Source: Tatumella ptyseos
GTDB lineage: Bacteria; Pseudomonadota; Gammaproteobacteria; Enterobacterales; Enterobacteriaceae
DNA: 64,000 nt
NCBI RefSeq assembly: GCF_030552895.1
Contig: NZ_CP130649.1
Location: 558,001-622,000 of the forward strand
Direction of reading: 5' to 3'
Below, in pieces: positions 34,743 through 45,366 of the stretch (within the stretch, counting starts at the first letter, position 1; each line of letters opens with the position of its first letter). The notes under the pieces are model-generated. The model worked only from the letters and a program-made list of their open reading frames with translations. It did no database searches and was not told where the DNA came from. The position numbers were made by a program, and so were the translations under genes.

Positions 34743-35735
34743 TTAAACGTTGGTTTGCACTACAATCCGTCCACGAACCTCTCCTTTAAGTAAAAGGTCG
34801 GCAAATTCGATAGCTTGTTCCAGCGTAATGGTTTGAAAGGGAATCGGAAGTGGGGAGCGACTTAATAACACCGCGAAGCGTTGCCATGCAGCATTACGCT
34901 GCGCGGTTTCGCAATACACACTGTCGATACCTATCAAGCGGATATTACGCAGAATGAAGGGGGCCACGCTGGTATTAAGCTCTAGCCCCTGAGCCATTCC
35001 ACAGGCGACCACGCAACCACTGCGCTGTGTCGCCGCAAGTAGGTTAGCGAGGGTATGGCTTCCCACACAATCAATTGCGCCCGCCCATCGTTCTGCTTGT
35101 AATTTTTTTCCCGATTCGGAGAGTTCACTTCTAGGGATAATTGAATGAGCACCTAACGACTCAACTAGGTACTCTTCGGCATGGCGGTCACCGCTGACGG
35201 CGATAACCTCGTAACCAAGTTGCGCTAAAATCCATGTGCTAAAACTACCAACCCCACCGCTCGCACCACTGACAGCAATCGGTCCTTTTTCGGGGGTGAT
35301 CCCTTGTTGCTCTAGCTGCAACACGGCAAGCATAGCAGTCAGACCAGCGGTTCCAATCAACGCCGCATCTAAAGGGGATATTTCTTCAGGTAGCACCGTC
35401 AACCATTCAGTTTTCGCAGAGAATTTTTCAGCGAGGCCTCCATGATACTGTTCGCCAATTCCCCAACCAGTGACGACGGCGAGTTTCCCTATTGGCCACT
35501 GTAATGATTCACTGGCAATCACTTCACCTATCATATCGATTCCAGGAATAAGCGGAAACTGACGTATTACTGGCGCTTTAGCGCACAGAGCTAAGGCATC
35601 TTTATAATTAAGAGAGGAGTAAAGGACGCGAAGCGTAACAGGAAGAGGAGAGAGGCTAGCTTCGTTTACCGAGGATAACTTAGCGGAAACTTTATCGATT
35701 TTAGGGTCAGTAAGCCAGAGAGCGTTAAAGGTCAT
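34743..35735 (-). CDS. acuI: Acrylyl-CoA reductase (NADPH), AcuI/YhdH type
   Basis: MDR-superfamily quinone-oxidoreductase-like enzyme of 330 aa (E. coli 324), which detoxifies acryloyl-CoA to propionyl-CoA. SSLNYKDAL, the substrate-domain PLIPGIDMIGEV, TGWGIGEQYHGG and IGTAGLTAMLAV are all present. The NADPH loop is SGASGGVGSFS; AGAIDCVG and FILRNIRLIGIDSV follow. ATG 35735 has GGGAG eight bases upstream; a longer frame to 35894 lacks support and would run into yggN. Confidence 0.94.
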   Translation of the reverse strand: MTFNALWLTDPKIDKVSAKLSSVNEASLSPLPVTLRVLYSSLNYKDALALCAKAPVIRQFPLIPGIDMIGEVIASESLQWPIGKLAVVTGWGIGEQYHGGLAEKFSAKTEWLTVLPEEISPLDAALIGTAGLTAMLAVLQLEQQGITPEKGPIAVSGASGGVGSFSTWILAQLGYEVIAVSGDRHAEEYLVESLGAHSIIPRSELSESGKKLQAERWAGAIDCVGSHTLANLLAATQRSGCVVACGMAQGLELNTSVAPFILRNIRLIGIDSVYCETAQRNAAWQRFAVLLSRSPLPIPFQTITLEQAIEFADLLLKGEVRGRIVVQTNV

Positions 35736-35764
35736 CACTTTTCTCCCAAAGACTGAAGTAAGAA

Positions 35765-35781
35765 GGGGCCGAGATGGCCCC
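35765..35781 (-). terminator. GC-rich hairpin after yggN
   Basis: GGGGCC/GGCCCC stem with a 5-nt loop; TTCTT follows on the minus strand and TCTTTTT on the plus strand. Placed between yggN and acuI. Confidence 0.5.
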
Positions 35782-35788
35782 ACTCTTT

Positions 35789-36505
35789 TTATTTTATGGA
35801 TTTGTAAAGTGCGATACGCTGCGCTTCGAGTTGAGTCACGCGCTGGCAAACTTGTTGGCCAAATTGTTGGAAATCGTCTTCGTGCTGTTTCCATTCTTGC
35901 TGGACGGCTTGTTGTAAGCCACCTAAATTACCGACTAAAGCTTGTAATGGGTTACCGTTACTACTGAGGTTCTTCATATTCCCCATTTCATTCAGGCTAT
36001 CTTGTAGTACACCACCCATCGCATTTTGTACTAGTTTTTCGCTATCTTGATGAACGCTATCGATAGCACTGTGGTGATAGGTCATCACATCATTTTTCTG
36101 TGATAGCACTCGCGCAAACTGTAATTTTAGTTGGGAGTTTAAGTTATCTAAGCGTTGATGGATCCCACTTTCCGCGCCTAATTTTTCGGTAATGATACGA
36201 TCTAATGCAGTTTTCGCTTGATCGAGACGTTGATGTGCACCTTGATTAATCCACGGCATATCTTTACGCACAGCGGCTTGGTAATTTATTGCTTGTTGGC
36301 GTACTGCAGCAGAGGGCTGAAGCGCTTTACCATTAAAGGTAATGTCTCCATTAGGGCTAATCACCATGGTGCCATCGCTTCCCACAATAGCTACGCTTTG
36401 AGTAGATAGCGTAATATCATCTTTGGGAATCGAGTCACATTGATAAGCGGCATGTGCTTGTACGGCTGAAACAAGTAGCGTAGCGAGTAGAACTTTGCGT
36501 AGCAT
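35789..36505 (-). CDS. yggN: Periplasmic protein YggN (DUF2884)
   Basis: A 238 aa protein of unknown function (E. coli 239). It has a clear signal peptide (MLRKVLLATLLVSAVQAHA, about 19 residues), a short beta-rich segment (VAIVGSDGTMVISPNGDITF) and a long helical, glutamine-rich C-terminal part. The order yggN-yggL-trmB is as in E. coli. Confidence 0.93.
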   Translation of the reverse strand: MLRKVLLATLLVSAVQAHAAYQCDSIPKDDITLSTQSVAIVGSDGTMVISPNGDITFNGKALQPSAAVRQQAINYQAAVRKDMPWINQGAHQRLDQAKTALDRIITEKLGAESGIHQRLDNLNSQLKLQFARVLSQKNDVMTYHHSAIDSVHQDSEKLVQNAMGGVLQDSLNEMGNMKNLSSNGNPLQALVGNLGGLQQAVQQEWKQHEDDFQQFGQQVCQRVTQLEAQRIALYKSIK

Positions 36506-36578
36506 GGAGTTTCTCCAGAAGGGGGGAGGGATTAACGGATAATAGCTAACCTATTATCCGTTTGGAAATTATACTGAC

Positions 36579-36905
36579 TTAGTCCCACCAAACATCAAAC
36601 AGTTCCGTAACTTGGATGTTTTCTAAGCCTTTTGCTGAGAGCCATTGACTGACAACGGTTCGGTGTTCGTCAGTACATTTACCGGTTTTTTGTAAACAGA
36701 CTAAACCTTCCCATTGAAGGTAGCCACTTCCATCATAGGCTAGCCCTTGAGGCTCAATGACTTCACTGATAAAGTCATCGACAGTCTTATCGATGGTGGC
36801 GGTGTCGGTTCCTGCAGGAAACGACCATGCGACAGAAAATCCAAATTCTTGGAACTCGTCAAGATGCAGTTTTTTACGCAAGCGGCGACTACGGTTAACA
36901 GCCAT
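36579..36905 (-). CDS. yggL: YggL (DUF469)
   Basis: A 108 aa protein, the same length as in E. coli, with NRSRRLRKKLHLDEFQEFGF at the N-terminus and LFDVWWD at the end. Reported to associate with the large ribosomal subunit; the exact role is unclear. Its ATG overlaps the trmB stop in TAATG, so the two are translationally coupled. Confidence 0.95.
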   Translation of the reverse strand: MAVNRSRRLRKKLHLDEFQEFGFSVAWSFPAGTDTATIDKTVDDFISEVIEPQGLAYDGSGYLQWEGLVCLQKTGKCTDEHRTVVSQWLSAKGLENIQVTELFDVWWD

Positions 36906-37624
36906 TATTTAACCCTCTCAAACATTAAATCCCACACGCCATGTCCTAAACGGTGACCCCGTTGTTCGAACTTGGTGAGTGGACGTGAATCTGGCCGAGG
37001 AACATATTGTCCTTGCGGCGATTGGTTGACATAACCAGGAATAGATTGCATGACTTCCAGCATATGCTCGGCATAGTTTTCCCAGTCAGTGGCCATGTGA
37101 AAAACGCCACCCAATTTTAATTTACTTAAGATCAGCTCAGCAAACGGGATTTGCACAATACGTCGTTTGTTATGGCGAGCCTTATGCCAAGGGTCTGGAA
37201 AAAAAAGTTGAGCGAGACGTAATGAATTATCTGGAATCATATTTTCCAATACTTCTACGGCATCGTGGCACATTACGCGTAGATTTGTCACACCTGCTTC
37301 ATCAGCGCTGGCTAAACAAGCACCGACTCCAGGGGCATGTACCTCGATGCCCAAAAAATTCTGATGGGGATTGGCTTTAGCCATTTCAACTAAGGATGCC
37401 CCCATACCAAAACCGATTTCTAACACTAGTGGCGCTTCACGACCAAACACCTGCACAAAGTCCATTGGCTCAGCACTGTATTCAATCCCATTGATTGGCC
37501 ACAGTTCATCAATTGCGTGCTGCTGGCCTTTGGTTAGACGGCCTTGGCGTCGAACAAAACTTCTTATCCGGCGTAATGGACGCCCTTCTTCATCAAATTC
37601 TGGTGTAATGACGTCATTAATCAT
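36905..37624 (-). CDS. trmB: tRNA (guanine-N7-)-methyltransferase
   Basis: SAM-dependent enzyme making m7G46 in the tRNA variable loop. The 239 aa product has the SAM motif [15 protein letters not shown] (residues about 73-87), GIEVHAPGV, and the catalytic/tRNA-binding [14 protein letters not shown]. It is divergent from mutY, as in E. coli, across a 143-bp promoter region. Confidence 0.97.
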   Translation of the reverse strand: MINDVITPEFDEEGRPLRRIRSFVRRQGRLTKGQQHAIDELWPINGIEYSAEPMDFVQVFGREAPLVLEIGFGMGASLVEMAKANPHQNFLGIEVHAPGVGACLASADEAGVTNLRVMCHDAVEVLENMIPDNSLRLAQLFFPDPWHKARHNKRRIVQIPFAELILSKLKLGGVFHMATDWENYAEHMLEVMQSIPGYVNQSPQGQYVPRPDSRPLTKFEQRGHRLGHGVWDLMFERVK

Positions 37625-37767
37625 AATAAGCCTACAAATGTTTCAATTTTAAACGGGGATTATGCAAAGTTAAGCATGATTAGCAAGCCTTTACCAAGCA
37701 GTGGTTTACTTAATGCTAGGTCTATGCTGCAATTTATCCATCTCTCTTCACGAATTCTGTACTAACG

Positions 37768-38841
37768 ATGTTAACTATCAGCGAATCGTCAGCTTTTGCT
37801 CACCAAGTCCTAACATGGTATCACCAGTTCGGCCGTAAAACGCTGCCTTGGCAGCAAGAAAAAACGCCTTATAAGGTATGGTTGTCTGAGGTGATGCTTC
37901 AGCAGACCCAAGTGACAACGGTCATTCCCTATTTTGAACGTTTTATGGCGCAATTTCCATCGGTCGCCGAGCTGAGTGCCGCACCGATTGACCATGTGCT
38001 GCATTTATGGACGGGGTTAGGTTACTACGCGCGGGCTCGTAATCTTCACAAAGCTGCCTGTCAGGTGATGAGTGAACATCAAGGTCAATTTCCAGAAACC
38101 TTTGAACAGGTGGTGGCTTTACCTGGAGTAGGGCGCTCAACTGCCGGCGCCATACTTTCCCTTTCACTGGGCCAACATCACGCTATCCTCGACGGCAACG
38201 TTAAGCGAGTGCTTGCCCGTTATTTTGCTGTCGAAGGGTGGCCGGGACAGCGTGACGTCGAAAATAAATTATGGGCGCTGAGTGAGGCGGTAACCCCGCA
38301 ACAGGAAGTAGCGGCCTTTAACCAAGCAATGATGGATCTGGGCGCAATGGTTTGTACGCGTTCCCGTCCCAAATGCGAACTCTGCCCGCTCAATGAGGGC
38401 TGTATCGCCCATGCTCAGCACAATTGGCAAGATTATCCAGGAAAAAAAACAAAAAAAGATCTCCCAACTCGCGAAGCTTGGCTATTGTTATTACAGCTAG
38501 ACGAACAGGTTTTATTGGAAAAACGCCCTAGTTTAGGGATTTGGGGGGGATTATATAGCTTCCCACAGTTTTCTGATCGTCTCGAGATGGAAGAGTGGTT
38601 ATTGCAGCGTGGTATCAAAGCAAAGCAACAACAGTTGAATAGCTTTAAACATACCTTCAGCCACTTCCATTTACAGATAATTCCGGTGCGAATAGAACTG
38701 TCGACGATGACGGCTTTAATGGAGGAATCTGTTACTCTCTGGTATAACTTAACCCAGCCGCAATCGGTAGGATTAGCCGCACCGGTACAACGTATTTTGA
38801 ACGAGTTAAGCTACGAACTCGCCATAGAGCATAATAATTAA
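37768..38841 (+). CDS. mutY: Adenine DNA glycosylase
   Basis: Removes adenine mispaired with 8-oxoguanine. The 357 aa product (E. coli 350) has the catalytic glutamate in [11 protein letters not shown], the helix-hairpin-helix [13 protein letters not shown], the catalytic aspartate in AILDGNVKR and an iron-sulfur loop with C-x6-C-x2-C-x5-C spacing ([17 protein letters not shown]). A C-terminal NUDT-like domain follows (ends [10 protein letters not shown] region). First gene of mutY-yggX-mltC. Confidence 0.97.
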   Translation: MLTISESSAFAHQVLTWYHQFGRKTLPWQQEKTPYKVWLSEVMLQQTQVTTVIPYFERFMAQFPSVAELSAAPIDHVLHLWTGLGYYARARNLHKAACQVMSEHQGQFPETFEQVVALPGVGRSTAGAILSLSLGQHHAILDGNVKRVLARYFAVEGWPGQRDVENKLWALSEAVTPQQEVAAFNQAMMDLGAMVCTRSRPKCELCPLNEGCIAHAQHNWQDYPGKKTKKDLPTREAWLLLLQLDEQVLLEKRPSLGIWGGLYSFPQFSDRLEMEEWLLQRGIKAKQQQLNSFKHTFSHFHLQIIPVRIELSTMTALMEESVTLWYNLTQPQSVGLAAPVQRILNELSYELAIEHNN

Positions 38842-38853
38842 CAGGATTGACCT

Positions 38854-39132
38854 ATGAGCCGTACAATTTTTTGCACATTTTTGAAACAAGATGCTGAAGG
38901 CCAAGACTTTCAACTTTATCCAGGTGAGATTGGTAAACGTATTTTCCAAGAAATTTCAAAACCGGCTTGGCAGCAGTGGATGGCTAAGCAAACCATGCTT
39001 ATCAATGAACAAAAATTAAATATGATGAATCCAGAACATCGTAAAGTGATTGAGCAAGAGATGGTCTCCTTTTTGTTTGAAGGTAAAGATGTTCAGATCG
39101 ATGGTTACACGCCACCTGAGCAGTCCAACTGA
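38854..39132 (+). CDS. yggX: Iron-trafficking/oxidative-stress protein YggX
   Basis: A 92 aa protein (E. coli 91) beginning [20 protein letters not shown], with the conserved cysteine at position 7. Protects iron-sulfur proteins from oxidation and is thought to handle Fe(II). It is 12 bp after mutY, a conserved pair of oxidative-damage genes. Confidence 0.97.
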   Translation: MSRTIFCTFLKQDAEGQDFQLYPGEIGKRIFQEISKPAWQQWMAKQTMLINEQKLNMMNPEHRKVIEQEMVSFLFEGKDVQIDGYTPPEQSN

Positions 39133-39174
39133 TAAACCATAAAATTTTACGTTAAGCAGCCAGAACGCCACCCT

Positions 39175-40251
39175 ATGAAAAAATTGATTCCTCTCATGCT
39201 CATCGCGCCACTGCTAGTCTCTTGCTCGAGTGATAAAAAAAGCGTTTTTCACGAAGATTGGGTAAAAGATACTAATGGTTTTGATATTCTTATGGGCCAA
39301 TTTGCCCATAATATCGAGAACATTTGGGGGATCAATGAAGTTCTGATTGCTGGCCCGAAAGATTACGTAAAGTATAGCGATAATTACTATACGCGCAGCC
39401 ACATCAACTTCGAAAGCGGTAAGATTACCATCGAATCTATTTCGGGAACTAACCCGATGGCTAGCTTACGTGAGGCCATTATCACTACGCTTTTGATTGG
39501 TGAAAACCCGGGTAACGTTGACCTCTACTCTGACGCCAACGATATCAATCTCAGTCAAGAGCCATTGCTTTACGGTCAGGTGCTGGATAACACCGGGCAG
39601 CCCATCCGTTGGCAAGGACGTGCCGGAACTTTCGCTGATTACTTGCTGAAGTACAAATTACATCGTCGTGTTTCTGGGATGCACGTTATTTGGTCCGTCA
39701 CCATTCCTATGGTGCCAAACCACTTAAACCAACGTGCACACCGTTATTTGCCAATGGTACGCAAAGCTTCCGATCAATATGGGGTGGATGTTTCACTTAT
39801 CTTAGCGATCATGCAAACAGAGTCTAGCTTTAACCCCTATGCAATTAGTAATTCTGATGCATTAGGGCTGATGCAGGTTGTTCAACATACCGCTGGCGTT
39901 GATGTCTTTAAAATGAAAGGTAAGTGGGGTAAACCGAGTCGCAGCTACTTACTCGACCCTGAGAATAATATCGATGCCGGAACGGCTTATCTTTCGATTT
40001 TACAGAATAATTATCTCGCAGGGATTACCGATCCCCAATCAAGACGTTATGCGGTGATTACTGCTTACAATGGTGGAGCAGGAAGCGTACTGAAAGTCTT
40101 CTCAAGTAATAAAGATAAAGCCGTCGCCATCATTAACGCGATGCCCCCCACGGAGGTTTACCGTATTCTGGTGCGTAAACATCCCGCGGCTGAATCGAGA
40201 CGTTATCTTTATAAAGTGGACAAAGCTCAGCGTAGTTATTTCCGCTATTAG
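39175..40251 (+). CDS. mltC: Membrane-bound lytic murein transglycosylase C
   Basis: Outer-membrane lipoprotein that cleaves peptidoglycan glycan strands, forming 1,6-anhydro ends. The 358 aa product has a lipobox (LLVSC, Cys17), an N-terminal DUF3393 domain and a C-terminal SLT domain. The catalytic glutamate is in [27 protein letters not shown] and ITAYNGGAG follow in the usual order. Followed by a strong terminator. Confidence 0.97.
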   Translation: MKKLIPLMLIAPLLVSCSSDKKSVFHEDWVKDTNGFDILMGQFAHNIENIWGINEVLIAGPKDYVKYSDNYYTRSHINFESGKITIESISGTNPMASLREAIITTLLIGENPGNVDLYSDANDINLSQEPLLYGQVLDNTGQPIRWQGRAGTFADYLLKYKLHRRVSGMHVIWSVTIPMVPNHLNQRAHRYLPMVRKASDQYGVDVSLILAIMQTESSFNPYAISNSDALGLMQVVQHTAGVDVFKMKGKWGKPSRSYLLDPENNIDAGTAYLSILQNNYLAGITDPQSRRYAVITAYNGGAGSVLKVFSSNKDKAVAIINAMPPTEVYRILVRKHPAAESRRYLYKVDKAQRSYFRY

Positions 40252-40255
40252 ATAT

Positions 40256-40283
40256 AAAGCCTTGCTAAGCAAGGCTTTTTTTT
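40256..40283. terminator. Bidirectional terminator between mltC and hemW
   Basis: Perfect 10-bp stem AAAGCCTTGC/GCAAGGCTTT with a TAA loop, followed by eight T in total; A-rich on the other side. Confidence 0.92.
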
Positions 40284-41427
40284 ATTCAGTTTCGGGTAGG
40301 AAAGCTTCTAGCAATGAATTTAAAAATAACTTTCCTTTAGGGGTGATTTGCCAGTACTCAGCAGTTTCTTGCAGATACCCGGCTTGAATCGCTTTATCGA
40401 TCGCAGGCCTAACCTGTTGTTCTGCTAATCCGGTTAAATCAGTAAAATCTTGGCGAGGACAAGGCTCCAATAATCGAAAACGGTTCATAAAGAACTCGAA
40501 GGCTTTATCCTCATCGGCAACCATAAATTGCCGATCAAGATACTCGCCCCGCAAAAAGCCTTTAGGGTGGCGTGTTTTAACGGTGCGCATAATCTTACCG
40601 TCGGCAAGCGTAATTTTACCATGAGCACCGCAACCAATACCGAGATAATCTCCAAACCGCCAATAGTTAAGGTTATGTTCGCAACGGTAACCTGGCTTAG
40701 CATAAGCTGAGGTCTCATATTGCTCATAGCCAGCCTCACGCAGTAGCTGGTCCCCTTGTTCGAAAATATCCCAGAGGTCATCATCGTCTGGCAGTTTAGG
40801 CGGACGTGAGGCGAAAAGAGTATTAGGCTCTATCGTTAACTGATACCACGAAAGATGAGGAGGGTTTAACGCTATTGCCTGCCGTAAATCGTCCAAAGCC
40901 TGTTCAATACTCTGGTCGGGAAGACCATGCATCAGGTCTAGATTAAAACTCCGTAACCCTAACCCCGTCGCGAGTTGTGCCGCTCGTTTCGCTTCCTGCG
41001 GCCCATGTATCCTTCCTAATCGCGTCAACTTCTCGGCGTCAAAGCTTTGTACCCCAATAGAGATACGATTAATCCCTGCTTGCTGGTAGCCACTAAATCT
41101 TTCTGCTTCGACAGTACCGGGATTAGCCTCCATCGTCACTTCACATCCCATGGATAACGGGATACGCTCACGTACGCCATCCATCAGTTGTTGCATCGCT
41201 TGGCTACTCAGTAAACTCGGTGTGCCGCCACCGATAAAGATGGTTGAGAGTTGCCGTCCCTGAACCAGGTGCAGACTGTCATCTAAATCTTTTAGTAAAT
41301 GCTCAACATATTCCTGATGAGGAACCTCGCCCTTGAGGGCGTGAGAGTTGAAATCACAATAGGGACACTTTTGGACACACCATGGGATATGAATATACAA
41401 ACTTAATGGGGGTAAAGCTTTAGCCAT
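40282..41427 (-). CDS. hemW: Heme chaperone HemW (radical SAM)
   Basis: A 381 aa radical-SAM protein with the 4Fe-4S motif [11 protein letters not shown] (CxxxCxxC). [19 protein letters not shown] and the C-terminal HemN-like domain are in order. Formerly annotated as an oxygen-independent coproporphyrinogen oxidase; it lacks oxidase activity and delivers heme. It overlaps rdgB by eight bases, so the pair is coupled. Confidence 0.96.
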   Translation of the reverse strand: MAKALPPLSLYIHIPWCVQKCPYCDFNSHALKGEVPHQEYVEHLLKDLDDSLHLVQGRQLSTIFIGGGTPSLLSSQAMQQLMDGVRERIPLSMGCEVTMEANPGTVEAERFSGYQQAGINRISIGVQSFDAEKLTRLGRIHGPQEAKRAAQLATGLGLRSFNLDLMHGLPDQSIEQALDDLRQAIALNPPHLSWYQLTIEPNTLFASRPPKLPDDDDLWDIFEQGDQLLREAGYEQYETSAYAKPGYRCEHNLNYWRFGDYLGIGCGAHGKITLADGKIMRTVKTRHPKGFLRGEYLDRQFMVADEDKAFEFFMNRFRLLEPCPRQDFTDLTGLAEQQVRPAIDKAIQAGYLQETAEYWQITPKGKLFLNSLLEAFLPETE

Positions 41428-42031
41428 TACGTAATGCTTCCATCAGTTGCTTTAATGCTTGACCACGATGGGAGATCGCTGATTTCTCTGCCTTACTCAT
41501 TTCAGCTGCACATTTTTGTTGTTCGGGAACATAAAAAATGGGGTCATAGCCAAAGCCGCCTTGGCCGCTAGGTTGGCGAGTAATCATGCCCGGCCAGCGT
41601 CCATAACAGACAATTGGGGTAGGATCTTCAGCGTGGGTCAAATAGACCAAGACACAATGGAAAGCGGCCTGTCGTTGCGCATCGGGAACATCCTGCATAG
41701 CCGTCAGTAGCTTATTCAGGTTGTCCGTATCGGTAGCCGCTTCACCCGCATAGCGTGCAGAGTAAATACCTGGCGCGCCTTGTAAGGCATCAACCGCTAA
41801 ACCTGAATCATCGGCGATGGCTGGCAGGCCGGTTACCTGGGCAGCGTGGCGAGCCTTAATTAACGCATTTTCAATGAAAGTGAGGCCAGTTTCTTCTACT
41901 GAGCCCACCCCAAGTTCAGTTTGAGCAGTAATGGTTAAACCAAAATCGCCTAACAAACCAGCCAGTTCGCTAACTTTACCTGCATTACCGGTGGCCAACA
42001 CGACATGCTTTGGAGAAAAATAGTTCGTCAT
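41420..42031 (-). CDS. rdgB: dITP/XTP pyrophosphatase
   Basis: House-cleaning enzyme that hydrolyses dITP, ITP and XTP. The 203 aa product (E. coli 197) has [49 protein letters not shown] and GFGYDPIF. In E. coli yggU lies between yggT and rdgB; here the gap to yggT is three bases and yggU is absent. Confidence 0.97.
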   Translation of the reverse strand: MTNYFSPKHVVLATGNAGKVSELAGLLGDFGLTITAQTELGVGSVEETGLTFIENALIKARHAAQVTGLPAIADDSGLAVDALQGAPGIYSARYAGEAATDTDNLNKLLTAMQDVPDAQRQAAFHCVLVYLTHAEDPTPIVCYGRWPGMITRQPSGQGGFGYDPIFYVPEQQKCAAEMSKAEKSAISHRGQALKQLMEALRNG

Positions 42032-42034
42032 GAT

Positions 42035-42589
42035 TTATAACCAAACCCATAGGTTAGGGAAAAGATCCATGCCGAGATAATTCAAGGCATAAAGGATAAG
42101 GATAACGATCATCGCCGAGAAATCTATTCCGCCCATCGCCGGTAACCAGCGTCTGATAGGCGCCATTAGCGGCTCGGTCAGTTGGTATAGCACATAGTCT
42201 ACTGGGCTGCGGCCTTGGCTTACCCAACTCATAATCGAGCGAATCAAAATGACCCAAAATACTAAGTTACCCGCGGCCTTGAGCAGCGATAAAACACCAA
42301 CCAATAATAAGCTTAGCGATAATGAAAAACCGCCATTATTGATCGCAACCAGTAGAGGGTATTTTAGAGTTGTTAGGATGAAGGCGAGGAGTAATGACGC
42401 ACCGTCAATTGGGCCGATAGCCGGTATAATACGACGTAAAGGACCAATAATGGGTTGTGTCAGCTTTACCACGAATTGAGCGAGTGGATTGTAAAAGTCA
42501 CATCGCGCCCATTGCATCCAGATGCGTAATAACAGTACGAGCACATAGAGCTCGATAAATGTTTTGACCAAAAACGTCAAGGTATACAT
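42035..42589 (-). CDS. yggT: YggT-family integral membrane protein
   Basis: A 184 aa protein (E. coli 188) made of two similar halves, each with membrane helices and a PxxPI(I/M)xPxRR(I/W)-type loop (LTQPIIGPLRRIIPAIG and LTEPLMAPIRRWLPAMG). The family is implicated in osmotic-shock tolerance and cell-envelope assembly. ATG 42589 (MYTLTFLVKTFIELYV) agrees with homologues; the open frame extends upstream into yggS. Confidence 0.94.
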   Translation of the reverse strand: MYTLTFLVKTFIELYVLVLLLRIWMQWARCDFYNPLAQFVVKLTQPIIGPLRRIIPAIGPIDGASLLLAFILTTLKYPLLVAINNGGFSLSLSLLLVGVLSLLKAAGNLVFWVILIRSIMSWVSQGRSPVDYVLYQLTEPLMAPIRRWLPAMGGIDFSAMIVILILYALNYLGMDLFPNLWVWL

Positions 42590-42602
42590 AGTGTTCCTTA
42601 GC

Positions 42603-43307
42603 TTATTCTGAAGTAGTTGAATACTGACGGGCACCAAAAATCGCGCTACCCACTCGTACAAGAGTACTGCCTGCGGTAATTGCCGCATCAAGATCATCAC
42701 TCATCCCCAAGGAGAGTGTATCGACCTCAGGATAGTGTTTTGCTAAATCGTGAAAGAGCTTCGCCATACGCTGACAAACTGCTAACTGTCTTGAGAAATC
42801 AGCTTCCGGTGCGGGAATAGCCATAATCCCTCGTAACCTTAATTGAGGAAGTTGAACAATTGCCGCAGCTAGCCCACTCAATTCTTCGACCTGAATACCT
42901 GACTTGCTGGACTCATCGCTGATATTCACCTGAATCAAAATATTCAGAGGGGGAAGATGTTCAGGACGTTGGTCTGAGAGACGTTGTGCCAGTTTCAATC
43001 GATCAACGGTATGACACCAAGCAAAATGCTCAGCCACTAAGCGACTCTTATTCGACTGCAATGGACCAATAAAGTGCCAGTCGATATCAGCTAAGTGAGC
43101 TAGGGTAGTAATTTTACCAACGCCTTCTTGTACGTAATTTTCACCGAAGCAGCGTTGACCAGCACGGTATGCCGCTTCGATATCGCTCTCAGGCTTAGTT
43201 TTACTTACCGCAAGTAAGGTTATTTCTTGAGGGCTACGCCCACAATGCCTAGCTGTATCGGCGATCCGTTGTTCCACTGAGTGTAAATTTTGAGAAATGG
43301 ATGTCAT
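42603..43307 (-). CDS. yggS: PLP-homeostasis protein YggS (PLPBP)
   Basis: A 234 aa TIM-barrel PLP carrier without known catalytic activity. It matches E. coli in length, with the PLP lysine in LLAVSKTKPESDI, GENYVQEGVGK, WHFIGPLQSNK, VNISDESSKSG and LSMGMSDDL-type phosphate loop (LSLGMSDDLDAAI). Influences amino-acid and CoA pools. Divergent from yggR with 14 bp between starts. Confidence 0.96.
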   Translation of the reverse strand: MTSISQNLHSVEQRIADTARHCGRSPQEITLLAVSKTKPESDIEAAYRAGQRCFGENYVQEGVGKITTLAHLADIDWHFIGPLQSNKSRLVAEHFAWCHTVDRLKLAQRLSDQRPEHLPPLNILIQVNISDESSKSGIQVEELSGLAAAIVQLPQLRLRGIMAIPAPEADFSRQLAVCQRMAKLFHDLAKHYPEVDTLSLGMSDDLDAAITAGSTLVRVGSAIFGARQYSTTSE

Positions 43308-43321
43308 AACCGGAAATCACT

Positions 43322-44359
43322 ATGGAGTTAACAGAATTAATTGCGCGTAGTGTAAAACATAACGCGAGCGATCTACACCTGTGCTGCGGAGAATTTCCCC
43401 GTTGGCGCAGAGAAAATACGATCGAAATCATTCCAGGTAGCCAAAAACTGCCCCATGCTTGGTTTAAACACTTTCTCAGCCAACAGATTACTGGGCGATT
43501 ATCGCAGCTGCTGGCGGAACAAGGACATTGCGATTTTGCGTTGACCAGTGAGCAAGGAGCACGTGTCCGTGCTTCATTTTTCAAACAACATCAGGGGTTC
43601 TCCCTATCGTTACGAATACTCCCCGCAGAGGCGAAGGATATTGAGAGTTTACAATTGCCTAGTGCCTTTATTCGGTTAGTTGAAGGCCAACAGGGATTAA
43701 TCTTGATTTCAGGAGCAACGGGATCAGGGAAATCGACAACACTGACGGCGGTTATCGATCATCTAAATCAGCATTATCAACGACATATTATTATGCTTGA
43801 AGACCCAATCGAATTTTGCCACAGCCCTGGGCAATCTCTGATTCAACAGCGGGAGATAGGGGAGCATGTTAGCAATCTATCGAACGGTATAGTCTCAGCG
43901 TTACGTCAAGATCCTGATATTATTGTAATTGGCGAACTTCGCGATACAACCACGATTAAACTCGCGCTGACCGCGGCAGAAACCGGCCATCTTGTGCTGG
44001 CAACGCTACACAGCACAGATACGACTCATGCCTTACAACGGTTGGTGGATGCCTTTCCTCCCCATGAGCGGGATACTGCACGCCAACATTTGGCGCAAAG
44101 TTTACGAGCGGTATTAGCACAGCAGCTACGCTTTAAGGCAGAAAGGGTGTCACCCCTCTATGAATTACTGATCAACACTAATGCAGTGGGAAATCTTATC
44201 CGTGAAGCAAAGTTTCATCAGCTACCGGGGCAACTGGAGCAAGCCAGTCAAGAAGGAATGGTTTCATTCCGCCAATCGCTTGAGCAGTACGCTAAACAGA
44301 ATAGCGGATTATTATGTCCCACTATTGATAAAGCGCTTCGAACCAACTTTCCAAAATAA
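43322..44359 (+). CDS. yggR: PilT-like type II/IV secretion ATPase YggR
   Basis: A 345 aa AAA-type hexameric ATPase of the PilT/GspE superfamily (E. coli YggR 326). The N-terminal [12 protein letters not shown] is followed by Walker [11 protein letters not shown], an Asp box LEDPIEF, Walker [13 protein letters not shown] and the His box [10 protein letters not shown]. No pilus assembly genes are nearby, as in E. coli, so its partner is unknown. Its last 38 bases overlap the end of ruvX on the other strand. Confidence 0.93.
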   Translation: MELTELIARSVKHNASDLHLCCGEFPRWRRENTIEIIPGSQKLPHAWFKHFLSQQITGRLSQLLAEQGHCDFALTSEQGARVRASFFKQHQGFSLSLRILPAEAKDIESLQLPSAFIRLVEGQQGLILISGATGSGKSTTLTAVIDHLNQHYQRHIIMLEDPIEFCHSPGQSLIQQREIGEHVSNLSNGIVSALRQDPDIIVIGELRDTTTIKLALTAAETGHLVLATLHSTDTTHALQRLVDAFPPHERDTARQHLAQSLRAVLAQQLRFKAERVSPLYELLINTNAVGNLIREAKFHQLPGQLEQASQEGMVSFRQSLEQYAKQNSGLLCPTIDKALRTNFPK

Positions 44360-44744
44360 TGACTGCCGATTGGGAATCAACACGTCCCTTCGATAGCGAC
44401 TTATAACCTCCCTTTTCGAAGAGGCGAGAGCGGGCTTCCGTTGTGCTTAACCGCTCATCTTGTAATTCCACTTTTTTACCCAGCCTGCCATGTAGGCGGT
44501 TAGCAAATTTTTTGGCTCGCTGCGTCAATTCCTGCTCGCTTCCATCCATATTGAGTGGGAGGCCGACGACTAAATAATCGGGTTGCCACTCACTGATCAC
44601 TTTTTCGATCAGCGTCCAGTCCGGCACGCCATCTTGGGCTTTAACTGCAGCAAGGGGGGAGGCTGTTGCGGTTAAGGTTTGTCCTACGGCGATACCTATA
44701 CTGCGCGTCCCAAAATCGAACGCGATGATAGTCTGGTTACTCAT
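44322..44744 (-). CDS. ruvX: Holliday-junction-resolvase-like protein YqgF
   Basis: A 140 aa RNase H-fold nuclease (E. coli 138) involved in 16S rRNA 5'-end maturation. The active-site aspartates lie in [15 protein letters not shown] and near [19 protein letters not shown] and DERLSTTEA are typical. It is coupled to yqgE (one-base overlap) and convergent with yggR. Confidence 0.96.
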   Translation of the reverse strand: MSNQTIIAFDFGTRSIGIAVGQTLTATASPLAAVKAQDGVPDWTLIEKVISEWQPDYLVVGLPLNMDGSEQELTQRAKKFANRLHGRLGKKVELQDERLSTTEARSRLFEKGGYKSLSKGRVDSQSAVIILESWFEALYQ

Positions 44745-45307
44745 TAACTGTGTCCTGCTTCGCTAGCAATCATATGAATATTAATACCGAGTTTTGCTGC
44801 GGCAGCAGACCAACGCTCAGAGGCAGGTAAATGGAAAATAATGTCGCTAGTAGCAGGAACGGTTAGCCAAGCATTCTCCAGTATCTCGTTTTCAAGCTGC
44901 TGTTGCTCCCACGCACAATAGCCCAACGCGACCAATACCTGTTCTGGATGGTGATCAGTGGTGAGTGCCTCAAGTACATCTTTGGAGGTGGTAACTATCG
45001 TTTCGGGAGAAACTTCGATACTAGAAGCATATTTTTGAGGCGTAGTATGAAGAATAAAGCCGCGGTCTTCAGACATAGGGCCGCCAGTGAACACGGGTTG
45101 TTCAAGCTGGCGCTGGGAGCCGTCTCCAGAAAGCTCGATGTCTAATTTGGCTAACACCCCTTCAACATTAAGGTTTTCTAAAGGTTTATTGATAATAATC
45201 CCCATCGCGCCATCAGCGTTATGTTCACAGATGTAAACCACGGAGCGCTTGAATAACGGATCCTCTAGCGTGGGCATGGCAATCAGGAAATGGTGCTGTA
45301 AATTCAT
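44744..45307 (-). CDS. yqgE: YqgE (UPF0301, DUF179)
   Basis: A 187 aa protein, the same length as in E. coli, starting [20 protein letters not shown], with [21 protein letters not shown] and [13 protein letters not shown]. Function unknown; always linked to ruvX. ATG 45307 fits the family; an upstream GTG at 45340 would add 11 residues. Confidence 0.95.
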   Translation of the reverse strand: MNLQHHFLIAMPTLEDPLFKRSVVYICEHNADGAMGIIINKPLENLNVEGVLAKLDIELSGDGSQRQLEQPVFTGGPMSEDRGFILHTTPQKYASSIEVSPETIVTTSKDVLEALTTDHHPEQVLVALGYCAWEQQQLENEILENAWLTVPATSDIIFHLPASERWSAAAAKLGINIHMIASEAGHS

Positions 45308-45366
45308 ACCGTCTCGAGTGATTAAGTTTCTGGTAACCACAGGGCTACCAGAAAGGTTGAATAAAA

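Noticed and set aside
35736..35894. N-terminal extension of the acuI frame
   Set aside because: It runs into yggN, is rich in Arg/Ser/Pro and lacks similarity to the family, while ATG 35735 has a good ribosome binding site.
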